Assembly: GCA_009809945.1 (NCBI GenBank)
Contig: WTPW01000020.1
Location: 10,650-74,649, forward strand
Length of the DNA stretch: 64,000 bases
Reading direction: 5' to 3'
DNA from: Gigaspora margarita
Taxonomy: Eukaryota; Glomeromycota; Glomeromycetes; Diversisporales; Gigasporaceae
Shown here: piece after piece, positions 21,929 through 34,550 of the stretch
Position numbering within the stretch: position 1 is the stretch's first letter
How the letters are laid out: each line of letters opens with the position of its first letter
The notes under the pieces: generated by a model
What the model was told of the DNA's origin: nothing
Database searches by the model: none
The model's input: the letters and a program-made list of their open reading frames with translations, nothing else
Program-made: the position numbers and the translations under genes

Positions 21929-22458
21929 GGGGGCATCCATAAATAACATTATGCTTGAGGGGGGTCCCCCAAAATATAACTATTTTCCAATATGTAGGGG
22001 AGGGGTCCCCCCAACATAACGTTTTTTTATAAAAATTTGTCTAAAACTTGATCCAGTAGTCAAGATTGGATGATTTTGGTACTATTCGAATTGTCTCGAG
22101 GAGAGAATTCGAATGGTACCAAAATCATTTGATTTGGATCACTGGATCACGTTTTATTAACGAAATACTATTGGTTATTATGTTTTCTTATAAAATTACT
22201 ATAAAATCAATAGTATTTCGTGAATAAACCGTGATCCAGTGATCCAAATGAAATAATTTTTGTACCATTGGATTCGTCTCATAGAGACTAATCGAATGGT
22301 ACCAAAATCATCCAAATCGGATTACTGGGTCATAATATATTCAAGTTTTTGTAAAATTTTATATATAAACATATGGATTTTTAAATTTTTTTTTATATAG
22401 TAGAGGGGGGGTCAAGAGCTACTATGAGGGGTACATAACGTTATTTATGGATGCCCCC
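21929..22458. mobile_element. PIF/Harbinger-like MITE, 530 bp, composite
   Basis: TIRs GGGGGCATCCATAAATAAC at both ends with TAA flanks (21926-21928, 22459-22461). The interior holds a nested inverted repeat: GATCCAGTGATCCAAAT and AAATACTATTGGT-type arms around 22070-22340, plus GAATGGTACCAAAATCAT in both orientations. This suggests a foldback inserted within the MITE. Confidence 0.75.
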
Positions 22459-22659
22459 TAAGATATGTTTGATGAGGATTAGCTATTGTATTGAATATAT
22501 TTAGAAGAAAATATTTTTTTATCTTTGAGATGATATTGTGACATGTTCACATTGGTGTTTAGATATATTTTGTGAAGACCAAATTATATTTTAGAACCTA
22601 TTCAAAAGATTATTGGACAAAGTAATAAGAAATAATTTAGTTTGTTTAACATTAAGTAA

Positions 22660-22887
22660 GGCCATTTTTAGTTGATTTTTAGGTTAATGTCAATGTTTAT
22701 GCTCAGTCATGAGAGGGGAGGAAATTAAACAAACACATATAAATTAAACAAATCTTAATCACATCTTATTGGTCAATATTAATTACATGACTAATGAAGT
22801 TTATACTGTGTTGTAATTGGCTTGTTTAATTTTTGGGGGCAGTTAAGTGAAGGGTGATGTTAACCTAAACATCAACTAAAAGCAGCC
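22660..22887. mobile_element. PIF/Harbinger-like MITE, 228 bp
   Basis: TIRs of more than 30 bp: GGCCATTTTTAGTTGATTTT at the left and its near complement at the right. TAA duplications at 22657-22659 and 22888-22890. No coding frame. Confidence 0.75.
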
Positions 22888-25297
22888 TAATTTAATATTT
22901 TTAAAGATATTAGAAGAAAAGATTCCAATAATATAGCATTATTTCTTAATTTTCTGAAAGCCATTTTACCAATAATCTATTTTTCCAATGTCATTATATT
23001 GAAACTCCTTTTTTCTGACAGGATATAATGCTGACAGCCCATTTATTTAACCATATATTTTACCGAAAGCTTGTTTATCGACATTTCTATTTATCAATAG
23101 CCCAATATCCTGACAAATGATTTTACCAATATCTTTTTTTTGTAAAGCCATTTTTTTGATGTTCAATTTAATCTAAAAGAAGTTTTACTGAAACATTATT
23201 TACTGTCTAAAGCTAGTATAACTAAGTTTCTGAAAGCCATTTTCCTGAAAAAGGCATAACACAAAGTCAGCTAACTGACTTATTCATCATTATATATTTT
23301 CAGGAAAATAGCTTTGGTAAACTGTATAGTAATCTTTGAATTAGATCAATTATTTGCATAAATAACTAACAGGTAATAACTTGATCATGATTTGACCTTC
23401 ATTTTCTTGAAAAAATATTATCTAGTATAAATTAAACAGGCATATATATGAACAATTATCAAATGTTAATGCAGATCAGACCATTTCTGTGTTGATAGTT
23501 TCATGCTGCACATTCTTTTGCTTAGTATCTTTTCGACCTGTTGTTTTTGTGTCAACTTGAGTTACTATTTTCCAATTCTGTATAATCAAGGAGGTAAAAG
23601 GATGAAAATCACTTTTTACAAACAGTACTCACTAACTTAATAAAGGCAGCAATGAGAATGAAGGTAATTAGGATCCAACATCAACAATTGCTCAGCCACA
23701 AAAGATCTTAATTCATGACCAATTCATGACCAACCCACTACCAAAGGAATCTGCTATTTTCATATTATGATTACTGAATATCAATATTATATGTTTATGT
23801 TGATGACCAGTTTGTTATTATGAAGGTGGAAACTACTAGCCAATGCTAAGCTGCACAAACTCAATTGTTCACAGAGATCCTAGGTGCAATATTAATTGCG
23901 CATACCCCGTTTCTGTTTTAATTATGCAAACTAATGTAATCTGCATTCATAAACAAAAATTCAACTTCGGTATATCAGACCAGATCGTTCTAACAAAAAT
24001 TATGAGAAATTTTGTTATAAAAAAAAAGCAATAGACCTTCCTAATAAGGGATCATGCATAATCATTGTAATCCAACTAAATACTGCATAAATTGTATTAT
24101 ACATATGTACTAAGTGAAATACAAATATCACGAAGTGTATGTTTAAATATATAACAGTTTTAATAATGGTCCGCAAATTCTCATAACTATTGAACATGCA
24201 TCAAACGAATAATATGCTTCATGTACTAATATTTATATTTTCAAAAAGCATAGCACGCATGTTCACAAAAAAATTGGAATAATCCAGACTGATAAGCCGG
24301 AGTTTAGTTTTTCAAATTGATGAATACACTTTACATTACTTGTAGTTTGTCATTATGTATACTTAAAACTGATATGAGATAAGCATTCAGTTAGTGCGGT
24401 TTAGCACTGGCCGGTGGTTTCCTGCCTACTTAATGCAGGCCAGTCATCAGTATAAGTGTGTGATCGTAATCATAGTACTTATACGATAACAGTCTGGGCA
24501 GGATAGCTTGGGTCACAAATTGTAAGATTGCGTGTGATCATTTTGCATTTCACAATTTGCTATAATGATCCTTATTGGGTTAGTAGTTACCGTTTATGGC
24601 AGGATATTAAAATTATACTACCTGAAGTTCATTGCCTGATTTCAGCTCTGAACTTGATTGCACAAGTTCAGACTTGTTTCTGTCATTGGCACTAGGAGTA
24701 TATTTCCCTGCTTCTTTTCAATCTGTCAACCTTATGTCGACTCAAATTATGAGATTTATCTCACATATTTTTTTAGCAGGTTTTTTTTTGCCTCAATTAA
24801 AGTGCATGACCATTTATAAAAATGCATTTGTTTTTTATTATTGTCTTTCAGAATTTACTAACCAAATATGTATTTGTTGTTTATCATTATGGATGTACAA
24901 AAATCTTGAATCTAAGCTATAATGGCCAAATTAGTTTACATAGCTCTTCTTTCTCCAACTTGAAAAAAATTCTGATTCTAACATTAGATAAATAGTAATT
25001 GAACTGAATATCCGGATTTATATCTATGCATGAAGAAATTTTAATACTAACTATGCATCTTATAAAAATCCATTTGTATTTGAGACTTCACTGATCTATT
25101 TCTGTTTATTGATTTACAATTAGCAATAGAATTTTTCAAAACTATAATTTGCTGTGAGAAAATATTCGAATTAATTTATCTGATTAGTAAGTGATGAGTA
25201 TGCAGCAATCTAGTAATTGAATTTTTTAAGTTTTGAGTATAACAGGAAAATCTAAAAGTGAAATGGGTCAAAAAGACTATTGGTCCTAATATAGTTA

Positions 25298-25415
25298 TAG
25301 ATGCCTGACAAAACTATTTTGCTGTTGACAAAACGACAAAACCATAAGCTTCATCAAGTTTCATCATTGACAAAACTTATAGTTTTGTCAGGTTTCATTA
25401 TTTTGTCAAGCATCA
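25298..25415. mobile_element. Small MITE with perfect 12-bp flanking duplication
   Basis: TIRs TAGATGCCTGACAAAA and TTTTGTCAAGCATCA, with internal copies of TTGACAAAAC. Both sides carry CTAATATAGTTA (25286-25297, 25416-25427). The interior is also palindromic (CAAAACTAT / ATAGTTTTG). Confidence 0.75.
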
Positions 25416-25829
25416 CTAATATAGTTAGCTTTAAATGATTGTAATGAACATATATATCGATATAGCCTGATTTTTTTGTTAATTTTTAAAGGCTTAACAT
25501 TAGCAATAATAATAAATTTAAAAATTTTATTCAGGTTTTTTTTTATTTAATATTTATTTTATATCTGTGCAAAACATTTTTTTTAAAATTAGGAAATATT
25601 TTCACAAAGCATTTTTTTTAAAATTAGGTAAATTATTAAAAGTTTTATATTTTAAATATTCATGTGAATACTTTATTTGTTTGGTCATAAATTTGATTCG
25701 ATGCATTATTTTCAAGTTTTTTTGATTTCTTTAAATTATTAGTTTGTCTTTATAATAAAAATTAAATATTTTTGGATATTAAAAGGCAAATTAGTATTAG
25801 CAACAGCAATAAAGTTATAAATAAGCATT

Positions 25830-26100
25830 ATAAATATTATATTATTCTTACTGCACTTTGAACTTTAAAGAGCAAAGGTCAATTAAATATAAATTTAGTT
25901 CTAAATTAGTGATAAGCAGCTCAATGCTTTTATACATGATATGCCTAATGCGCAGTATTATACCCAGTTTATAAAAAATAGAATATTTAGGAACTTTGTT
26001 CTGATTCTACTCTTGGCCTTGTTCAAATTTATGTTAATTTTTCTAGTTGGGAACTTAAAATAAATTAGCTTGCATTATTCTAGCTTACTTATGAGATGTT
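25830..26100 (+). repeat. Dispersed repeat, copy A
   Basis: About 270 bp strongly similar to 31310-31580 in the same orientation. Shared landmarks are TACTGCACTTTGAACTTTAA, ATACATGATATGC, CAGTATTATACC and AGTTGGGAACTT. No coding frame and no clear termini. Confidence 0.75.
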
Positions 26101-26639
26101 TCACAGTTTTATTTGCAATGTAACTCAAGGTTTCAAAAGACATTTCTGAAAGGACATAATCCCAAAAAGGTTAGTCAGTATTATGTTCTTTCAAGAGAAT
26201 GTCTTTCAGAAAATTGTGCTATAACCTTTACAGTATTATAAATTTGGGAAAATGTCTTTCCATAAATAAGTTGTCAGTGAAATTACTTCAGGAAAATAGT
26301 ATGTCAAGAAAATGTGACATCTAAAAAATAGAATATCATGAAAATAGTCATCATCTAAATAATATTCAGTGAAATAGATTGTCGGTTAAGTGACAATAAA
26401 TTTCAGTGAAATAACATATCAATAAAATAAGGTGTCAGAATTACATTATGTTAGAGAAATGTATTTTTGACATTATGGACTCGGTAAAATGATATGTCAG
26501 AAAAGTAAATTTCAAAAAATCATACTATAACTATAATATAGTATAAAAATATGTTAAATTGTGGATTAGATATATTAAGCATAGAGTAAAGAAGTATATT
26601 AAGAATTGTAACTAGGAATATAATAGTGATTTTGAGAGA

Positions 26640-28200
26640 GGTAAATGTATTAGTAATTATACTAGTTATAGATAGTTGAAAATTATTATTATTGTTTGAA
26701 CAAAAAAGTGGGTGTAGAGTATTTTCATTATCTAAGCAGCAAGAACATTTTGATATTGGATAAGGTAAGAATAGTAAATATGAAGGTTTTTTATAGTTAA
26801 AAGATTATAATTAATATTTTGATTCTAAAAAAAATTTAGAATAATTGTGTTCAAGTGTGTTTAGGATATCAAAAGATAGTGTCCAATTGATTTTAGCTAT
26901 AGTTTTAAATATTTTGAGAGTAGACTAGGAGTATAGTTTTTGTATATATTTTTAATAAAAGTTTGTATTTTGAAAAGAATAAGATGATTTTTCATAAAAA
27001 TGTATTGGTAGATTTAGAAAATCATGGGTAATTTTAAGTATTGGTTTGCTAGTTCCATTTTTTGTAAGTAAGTCTGCTTGGTTATAGATAGAATTAAGAT
27101 GTTTTTTGATTTTGTAAGAGTAAATAAAATGTTTTTAATAGATTTAATTTGATTAATAATAGATATAATATTCCAATTTTTGTTTTGTATAGGTTTAGAA
27201 AGATATACTGTAAAATTTGGACATGGGTACCCCCTGTTGGATGTACCTCTTGCCAGTTTGAAAGGCCAATGGTGACTTATACCTGGGTATATAGGTATTA
27301 TACAAACTATGTAATCTTACATGTAGATATAGTAAAACATATTGTCTCTATATAGTGTACCCCATATAGAGGTACCCCGAGTACAAATTTGGGTAATAAA
27401 AATACCAGGGTACATATGTCCAAATTTTATGGTATATGTTTTAGGTTTTTGATTGCAGTATTGTTATCTAAATAGATATTTATATGGGTATAATTGGGAG
27501 TTGCAAGAAGAAGAGAAATAATTGCTTCAAGTTCAGTTTATATTGTATCAGGATATGGGGTAGTAGCTGCATTAAATTTAATAGAAGTATTGTTTCACAA
27601 ATTAAGCCAATACCAGATTTGATTGATAATTGTGGGTTTTGTATTGAAGCATCAGTATAAAGGTGAAGTTCTTGTGAATTAAGGCTTTGAATAAGTGGTA
27701 GAAGGTTAATAAGTTGATATTAATAGTAGTTTAATTGGTTAAATAATATATATGTTGTATTTCTTGTGTAGGAATATAATTTTGTAGTAGAGATTGAGAG
27801 GAAGTTGTAGTATTAGTAAGGTTGCATATATGGGTTAGAGCAAGAATTCTTTGTATTCTATTTGAATTTGAATATATGTTGAATTGCTAGTTTTGCTGAT
27901 TTGATTATAGAAAAGATTAAATAATAAAAGGATATTTGAAGGTAGTGAGATATTAGATAGCAGTTGTATAAAATCTGAATCTTAAAGATTTATACTATTT
28001 ATTGAATTTTTTAAAAAAGAAGTTTAATATTCTAAGAAGAGATTATTATTAGAATTGTAGTATGTTTGTATACTTGAGAATGGATTAGAAATTAGTAGAG
28101 AAGAAAGAAGATATGTTGGGGGTAAGCAAAGATGAGACAAAATAGTTGTAATTGTATTATTTTATATAGAATAGAGAACATTTGAAAGCTATAAATATTG
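26640..28200 (-). mobile_element. LINE fragment: RNase H domain and C-terminal zinc knuckle
   Basis: Reading the minus strand from about 27680: ELHLYTDASIQNP, SGIGLIC, then TELEAIISLLLATPNYTHIN and IYLDNNTAIKN, which fit an RNase H fold (D, E and D of the active site). Further on IYNQADLLTK, and near 26760-26700 KCSCCLDNENTLHPLFC, a C-x2-C..H-x4-C knuckle as found at LINE C-termini. Several frameshifts and stops separate these pieces. A foldback element (27211-27430) splits the RNase H region. Upstream sequence to about 28200 fits the linker after the reverse transcriptase but is too decayed to assign. Confidence 0.7.
27211..27430. mobile_element. Foldback element inside the LINE fragment
   Basis: TAAAATTTGGACATGGGTAC at the left and GTACATATGTCCAAATTTTA at the right. 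Internal GTACCCC / GGGGTA repeats are also inverted. It interrupts the RNase H reading, so it inserted after the LINE. Confidence 0.65.
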
Positions 28201-28254
28201 ACAACCTTTAGAAGATTTGTTAGTGCACAAGTAAATATTATTCTATAAAAGAAA

Positions 28255-28408
28255 TCAAATATATTAAATATATCAAATATATCAAGTATATCAGATATAT
28301 CAAAGATATTGGATATATCAAATATATTAAATATATCAAATAATATATCAAATATATCAAATATATCAAATAATATATCAAATATATCAAATATATTTGA
28401 TATATTGA
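28255..28408. repeat. AT-rich satellite, AAATATATC-type units
   Basis: About 17 degenerate copies of a 9-bp unit (AAATATATC) in tandem. Confidence 0.85.
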
Positions 28409-31060
28409 ACTTAAAAAGCTTATAATATCTAAAAATTTAGTAGCATTAGCAATAAGAGCAAAGAAGATGCAGTAATATAAAAAGTATAAATATATGATAT
28501 TTTTATTTGAAATAAAGCTAACTAAAGTGAGTTCAAATGTTTGAAATAAGAGTAAAAGTGTTAGTTATAGTAGAATTTTTTTTGAATTTTCAAATTGAAG
28601 ATAGAAAAGTAATTGTACTTATCTTTTAAGAATTGAAAGTATTGAATGATACAAATTTTTTATTGCAATAATTGCAATCTTGAGAATAGTGCCAAACCTG
28701 ATTTTATCAACAAAATATAGTATATATTCATGGAGTTGATTTTTAGAATATCTTTTTTTGATTAAAATTACACAAAATTTTGCTATTAAATAATATAAAG
28801 AATAATAAATGAAACTTTAAAATAAAGATAAATAAGCAATAAATATTCAAAGAATAGCTACAACAAGTTGTAAAAGGAAGCACTATTACTAGTTGTTGAA
28901 GTGTCAAATATTTTCAAGTAGTAAAGGATTGGTTTGTTATTTGAATAATTGGTTGTATAATGGGTAAAAGTAAATTCGAAAGCAATTTTCAAAAAAACAC
29001 CTTTTTATCTTACTTTTGCTAATAATTAAACATGTAGGTAGATATTAAAATATTTTATATATTTAATTATAGATTTAAAGTAAATTAAAAGACTATTGTT
29101 ATAAAATTCATTTTGTAATAAATTTTAAAAGCAAATAATCTTGATTATGATTGGCAAATTTTGGATAAAACAAAATTGGTAGATATGAAAAAGTAAAAGG
29201 CTTAGTCATTAACAAGATCACTTGTATTTTATTAAAGCCTGAAATTGATTGGATTATTGATTTTCTTATTTATCACACAATTACTTACTTTGCAAATTAA
29301 TTTCTGTATCCTGCAACCATGTGTTCAAGCCCTAATTATTGAATCCAATTACTCAAGTCACATAAAAGCTATCAAGTGCTACTACAACCAAAAGAATATT
29401 CTAATCTTGCCAAAGATAATAAAAAAAGTAGATTAATTTATTTAACTAAAAGGCTAGAAAATATTAAAACTTTAGCAGATATATATAGTTATTTTATTTT
29501 AGAGCCATCACAGCAAACCTTTAAACCCTAACCCTTAGACCAATTCAACTAATACTTCTTTTCTCACCTACTATATTAGGATTTAAGCCTTGTGAGTTTA
29601 TAGTATTAGTAGTTTAGAATAGAATAGTAGTTTTTGTAGCCTTTTATTATTGTATAGGCTCATTTTATACTCTCACAACATATATGCATATGTACAGTCA
29701 TAAGAATAGATTTTGACTATTGCACTATTTTCAAAAATAGTCATTAATGTAAATTTACCAAGTGTACAATATTATAGTAGTATATAGAAAAGGTGATAGA
29801 TTTCTGATGATCAATGCAAAAAATAAAGGCAGTGCTAAATTTGAAGTTGACAAATAATAGAATAATCTACAGGTTGATGAGTTGAACAAAAAAATGAAAA
29901 ATTGTATATATAGATAAATAAAAAACTTACTCATGTAATAACAAACAATTATTATTGCCAGATTAGATAACTTTGTTGATCACATAAACTTTGTTGTTTT
30001 TAGCAATTATAGATTATTTAGAATAAAATTTTAAATAGCTTGTTAATGTAAGTATTTCTTGATTTGAATTGTGGTTGTATATAATTATTTAATATAGTGT
30101 TATGTATGAATTTTAGCAATTGGTTAAGTTATTTAATGCATATATAGTATTTAAGTATTGATTCTAATTAAAAAGAATTATTTTTTCTTTGCTATCACTC
30201 GTCTAGTAGAAAGCTGACTCTTTTATAGGATTCACATTTGCATTTTTTTTATTTTTAGCAGTAGGTATATTAGTAAGCCAAATAGAGAGACTACAGTTTC
30301 TTTTGAAAATAATTTCAGTTTTTCTAGTTCCCAAGAAAGGTCAAGAAAATAGAAGTTAATAATAGATTTAATTAAACTCTATACTTCTAGAGAAAAATAT
30401 TCAATTAGAGAAAAATATTCAATTAGAAGGCTTGGATGGTCTACTTTATAAGTGGGCAAGGGTTGGTTTGTTCTAATATGGGATCTCAAGATGAATATCA
30501 TCATATATTGATGAAGAAGAGTGCTCAGTGTTTTCTGTATTCCAAGTATTGGGAATTGGTATTATTACAAAGTTCTTTTTTTTTGGCCTGTTACAGGCTA
30601 TATAAATATTTTCAAAGATTATAAAAACCTAATAGGTTATTGGAGGTCTCTAGATATATTTTGTAGAAATCATTTAGATAATTTTTGGTTAGCACATCAT
30701 TGTTTAAAAATATTGATTTTAATAAGAAATATAGTAATGAAAGTTGACCTAAAGAGGTGCAGTTTGACAATAGAGTTGTCAAAGAGGTAGTAAAAATCAT
30801 CACAGTTAATAAAGTTTTTTTTGGGCTAATAATCAATACAATTCAGACTCAAGTAGTTATTCTAGAGAACAAAATTGTAGATGCCAGGAAGGCAATTTTG
30901 GATCTAATAGAAAAGTAAAAAATTTCAGCTTAGGAATTGGTTACTTTGGCAGTTAATATTAGTCTAGAGCTTGAACCCAGATATCCAAATACCTGTTTTA
31001 CTGAAACTGTTTTGAAAAGCCTGTCAACGAAGTGACAGGCTGATCATTATAAGCCCTTAG
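28409..31060. other. Intergenic, degenerate repeat DNA
   Basis: No supported gene. 29640-30230 shares several blocks with 42200-43000 (GGCAGTGCTAAATTTG, ATCTACAGGTT.GAGTTGAAC, a CTCG.CTA.TAGAA.GCTG block) but in a different order. 30430-31010 has short plus-strand coding-like pieces (such as ISLELEPRYPN) broken by many stops; I could not assign them. Confidence 0.4.
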
Positions 31061-31177
31061 CTCTCCCATAATGTTGTTAGTCAAAATACTTAATTTAGTC
31101 AACCATTTAGTCAATTAGTGTCTAAATATATTTCGACATGGCATTATTTTTTTTTTGAAATGTCAAAAGTCTAAATT

Positions 31178-31275
31178 TGACTAAATGCCTAAATAGTTGA
31201 CTAAATAAATACTATGTGACTAAATGTCTAAATAGTTGACTAAATAAAATACTATGTGACTAAATGTCTAAATTA
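31178..31275. repeat. 39-bp tandem repeat
   Basis: Two to three copies of a unit containing CTAAATGTCTAAATAGTTGA and CTAAATAAA(A)TACTATGT. Confidence 0.8.
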
Positions 31276-31309
31276 AATATAAACAATAAAATTATTTATA
31301 AATAAATTG

Positions 31310-31580
31310 AATATTATATTATTACTACTGCACTTTGAACTTTAAAAACAAAGCACAACTAAGTATAAATTTAATCTTAATTAGTGATAATCTATTCATT
31401 GCTTTTTATACATGATGCGCGTAATGCACAGTATTATACCTGGTTTATAAAAACACTCCATTGCTGGAATTTTAAGGAATTTTGTTCCACTATTGACCTT
31501 GTTCATAATTTATATTAATTTTTTCCAGTTGGGAACTTCCAGATGCTTGAGATAAATTGACCTGCATTATGCTAGCATAC
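31310..31580 (+). repeat. Dispersed repeat, copy B
   Basis: The partner of 25830-26100 (same landmarks, same orientation). It lies inside the hAT-like element. Confidence 0.75.
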
Positions 31581-31802
31581 TCGCATAAAAATATATCTGC
31601 AAAAATCATATGCATGGTTTCAAAATTCGTACGCATTATTATTACTAGTTCTAATAATAATAGACAGGTTTAGACATTTGTTTAGAGGTAGCTTTATGTA
31701 ATGAAACGAGTAATAAATTAATCATTTGAATGGAGTCTATAATAATACGGATAATAAATTAATATGTTAGTGCAATTTATATGCATTTAATTAGTCTAAT
31801 AA

Positions 31803-31914
31803 TCAGTCGTCCGGTCTCATACTGATCATTCCTAAATCAGTCCTGGACCGCAGTCCAGCCTAACTTTTTTAAAAGACTGCCAGTCTTTGGGCCAAGACGG
31901 ACCGGACGGACTGA
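31803..31914. mobile_element. MITE, 112 bp
   Basis: TIRs TCAGTCGTCCGGTC and GACCGGACGGACTGA with TAA on both flanks. GC-rich relative to its surroundings; nested in the hAT-like element. Confidence 0.65.
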
Positions 31915-32022
31915 TAAACAGCACTAGTCCTGAACCACACCCTGACTAATACATGAAAACACAAGTATAAGAAAGATATCCAACATACACCCAGCGTTAT
32001 CGTCAGCATCTGTTTCAGGTCT

Positions 32023-32257
32023 CTGCAGTCGCGGAGCCTAACTAACCACTAATGAGGTCCTTGCACTGCTACTGCAGCCACGGAGCCTAATTATCCACTA
32101 ATAATAAAGTCTTGTACTGCGCCGTGGAGCCTAACTATCTATTAATAAGGCCCTTGCACTGCCACTGTAACCGTGGAGCCTAACTATACACTAATAAGGC
32201 CCTTGCACTGACTACTGCAACTGCGGAGCCTAACTATCCACTAATAAGGTCCTTGCA
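32023..32257. repeat. Minisatellite, about 55-60 bp unit, running into the gap
   Basis: At least four units containing CGGAGCCTAACTATCCACTA and AAGG(C/T)CCTTGCACTG. The array is cut by the run of N, so its true length is unknown. Confidence 0.85.
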
Positions 32258-32741
32258 NNNNNNNNNNNNNNNNNNNNNNNNNNNNNNNNNNNNNNNNNNN
32301 NNNNNNNNNNNNNNNNNNNNNNNNNNNNNNNNNNNNNNNNNNNNNNNNNNNNNNNNNNNNNNNNNNNNNNNNNNNNNNNNNNNNNNNNNNNNNNNNNNNN
32401 NNNNNNNNNNNNNNNNNNNNNNNNNNNNNNNNNNNNNNNNNNNNNNNNNNNNNNNNNNNNNNNNNNNNNNNNNNNNNNNNNNNNNNNNNNNNNNNNNNNN
32501 NNNNNNNNNNNNNNNNNNNNNNNNNNNNNNNNNNNNNNNNNNNNNNNNNNNNNNNNNNNNNNNNNNNNNNNNNNNNNNNNNNNNNNNNNNNNNNNNNNNN
32601 NNNNNNNNNNNNNNNNNNNNNNNNNNNNNNNNNNNNNNNNNNNNNNNNNNNNNNNNNNNNNNNNNNNNNNNNNNNNNNNNNNNNNNNNNNNNNNNNNNNN
32701 NNNNNNNNNNNNNNNNNNNNNNNNNNNNNNNNNNNNNNNNN
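32258..32741. other. Assembly gap, 484 N
   Basis: A run of N bases. It begins inside the minisatellite, which is the likely cause of the failed assembly. Any reading frame drawn through it is meaningless. Confidence 1.
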
Positions 32742-32893
32742 ATTTAGACATTTCGACATTATTTAGACATTTCGGCATAATTTAGGATTTCGGCAATATT
32801 TAGACATTTCAGCAGCCTAAATATCAAATTCAAAATATTTCTACAAGCATAAAACAATTTCGGCTAACAACATTACTCTCCCACAAAATTTTT

Positions 32894-33214
32894 TACCCCA
32901 CGTGATTCTAACAAATCAAAATTTAAGATCAGGTGTAACGTAAATATCGAAGCGAACTCACTTTTTTACAAAAAAAAATAGGGATAGCTCTAAATTTTTA
33001 TTAGGAACCATCTACTGCGTCCTAATTAAAAAAGTTCTTCGTGAAATTTTACTAGTAGCTGCTATATTCTTCTAACTCTAACCCTAACTATAACGCGGTT
33101 TTTTTAGCTTTAATTTTACGCGTAAGTTTTTTACTTAGAAAACAAAACACAATTGTTTTGATTGTCACGTTACACCTGATCCTAAATTTTGATTGGATAA
33201 AATCACGTGGGGTA
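32894..33214. mobile_element. Mutator-like MITE, 321 bp
   Basis: TIRs of about 50 bp beginning TACCCCACGTGATT and including AGATCAGGTGTAACGT. A 9-bp duplication AAAATTTTT flanks it (32885-32893, 33215-33223). One arm-like copy (ACGTTACACCTGATC) recurs at about 46572-46600. Confidence 0.7.
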
Positions 33215-33236
33215 AAAATTTTTACCACTAATGATC

Positions 33237-34550
33237 TAGGGATCCAAAATTTCTGCTGCGACAGACCCCAAATTCTGCCTGCTTTACAACCCGAATTATG
33301 CGAATTATGCGATAAATTTTTTAAAATTATGCTACAGATTATGCGAATCAGATAGAAATATGCGAAAATATGCGATCACCAGAGTTGTAAATTTATCATT
33401 GTAAATTTTTATTATTATCATTATCGTAAGTTACTGAACCCATCAGTAACTTACCAATAAAACCACAGCATCTGTGTACTATAAAATTATTGAAAAGAAT
33501 TGCATTACAAAACTTCATTTGCATGGAGATGGATAAAATACGCATGCGCATAATGCACATTGTACGCATTTTTTGAAAATTCGTGCATAATAAAAAAAAA
33601 ATAAAAGAAACTTTGATGGAGTAACACAGGTAAAACTGTAATTGTTTTCTAAATTTATTATGCCAGAAAACCTTTGTTAGATATTACCTTTTCCAACAGT
33701 TTTCTAAAAAATTTTCATATCAAAACTTATGGTGTAATATGCAACTTTTATTGTGGTATTCTAAACAGAATTTTATAACATATTCAATAACAATAAGTTT
33801 AGATATGAGATCAAAACAAACTAATAATATAATAATTATAATAATTTAGGGTAAGTGTTAGCATTAAAGCAAAGGTAAGTAGAGAATTAGCAAAGACTGT
33901 CTCTACTCAAAATTTCGCAAGAAATTTTTTTTGTTAAAATGCGAAGGAGGTTTCATAAGCAAATTATGAGTTACTCGCATTTTTTTAAAATGCCTCTATT
34001 CCTTCGATTTCACATTACATTAGATCTTCGATCTGATAGTTTTAATAATTTTATAAAAATATTGGTAAAGTTGTATATCACATCAAAGGTTTTCTGCCAT
34101 AATAATTTTAGAAAATATTTATAGTTTTACCTGTGTAAAATGCGCATGATTCGGAAACATGCACACAATTCGCAATTATGCGCACGCATGAAATCCAACT
34201 CTACTTTTGCGTCCTAACAAAAAATTCCCTACAAAATTTTAGTAAAATATATGTTTCTTGTTAAACTTAATATTGCTTTGACGATATGTTTTATTACTTA
34301 TGGTAACATTTACCGTAATTTGAAATTTCAAATCTGATGATTTATGTTTCATATAATCAAATGGGAACTGGTGAGGAAAATTGATAAACCCGATAGTACT
34401 TATCTTTTAATTCCTGCATTTTATGCGCAGATTATGCTTTATTAATTATGCGAAATTCATCCTAATATGCGAATATGCTGTCGCATATGCTTCTGCGCTA
34501 AAATCTAATTTATGCGCAGATTATGCTATCGCAGATCCGCGGTATCCCTA
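33237..34550. mobile_element. hAT-like non-autonomous element, 1.3 kb
   Basis: Ends TAGGGATCC and GGTATCCCTA, with an exact 8-bp duplication TAATGATC (33229-33236, 34551-34558). The interior is rich in TTATGCGA / TCGCATAA repeats toward both ends. It hosts the nested element 33625-34135. No transposase frame. Confidence 0.78.
33625..34135. mobile_element. Nested MITE with ~50-bp TIRs, 511 bp
   Basis: Ends CACAGGTAAAACTGTAAT and ATAGTTTTACCTGTG; arms continue through TTATGCCAGAAAACCTTTG and its complement. TAA flanks (33622-33624, 34136-34138). Inserted in the hAT-like element. Confidence 0.75.

Larger units (their letters stand above)
22930..26535. mobile_element. Candidate long-TIR element built of short degenerate repeats
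   Basis: 22945-23290 is dense in motifs such as TTTCTGAAAGCCATTTTACC. 26130-26520 is dense in the opposite orientation (TTTCAGAAAA, AAAATGATATGTCAGAAAAG). The outer borders ATAGCATTATTTC and GAAAT..CATACTAT are roughly complementary. The 2.8 kb between has no recognisable coding frame. Boundaries and target duplication are uncertain. Confidence 0.4.
31069..32875. mobile_element. hAT-like non-autonomous element, about 1.8 kb including a gap
   Basis: TIRs TAATGTTGTTAG / CTAACAACATTA, flanked by an exact 8-bp duplication CTCTCCCA (31061-31068, 32876-32883). Subterminal ATTTAGACATTTCG-type repeats lie at the right end. It carries a 39-bp tandem repeat (31178-31275), copy B of the dispersed repeat (31310-31580), a small MITE (31803-31914), a minisatellite, and an assembly gap. 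No transposase frame is visible. Confidence 0.8.

Noticed and set aside
28255-28408. Regular short repeats considered as a CRISPR-like array
   Set aside because: Continuous 9-bp AT-rich satellite units with no spacers, in a eukaryotic setting.
32230-32778. Long frames across the run of N
   Set aside because: They consist of unknown bases and are artefacts of the gap.
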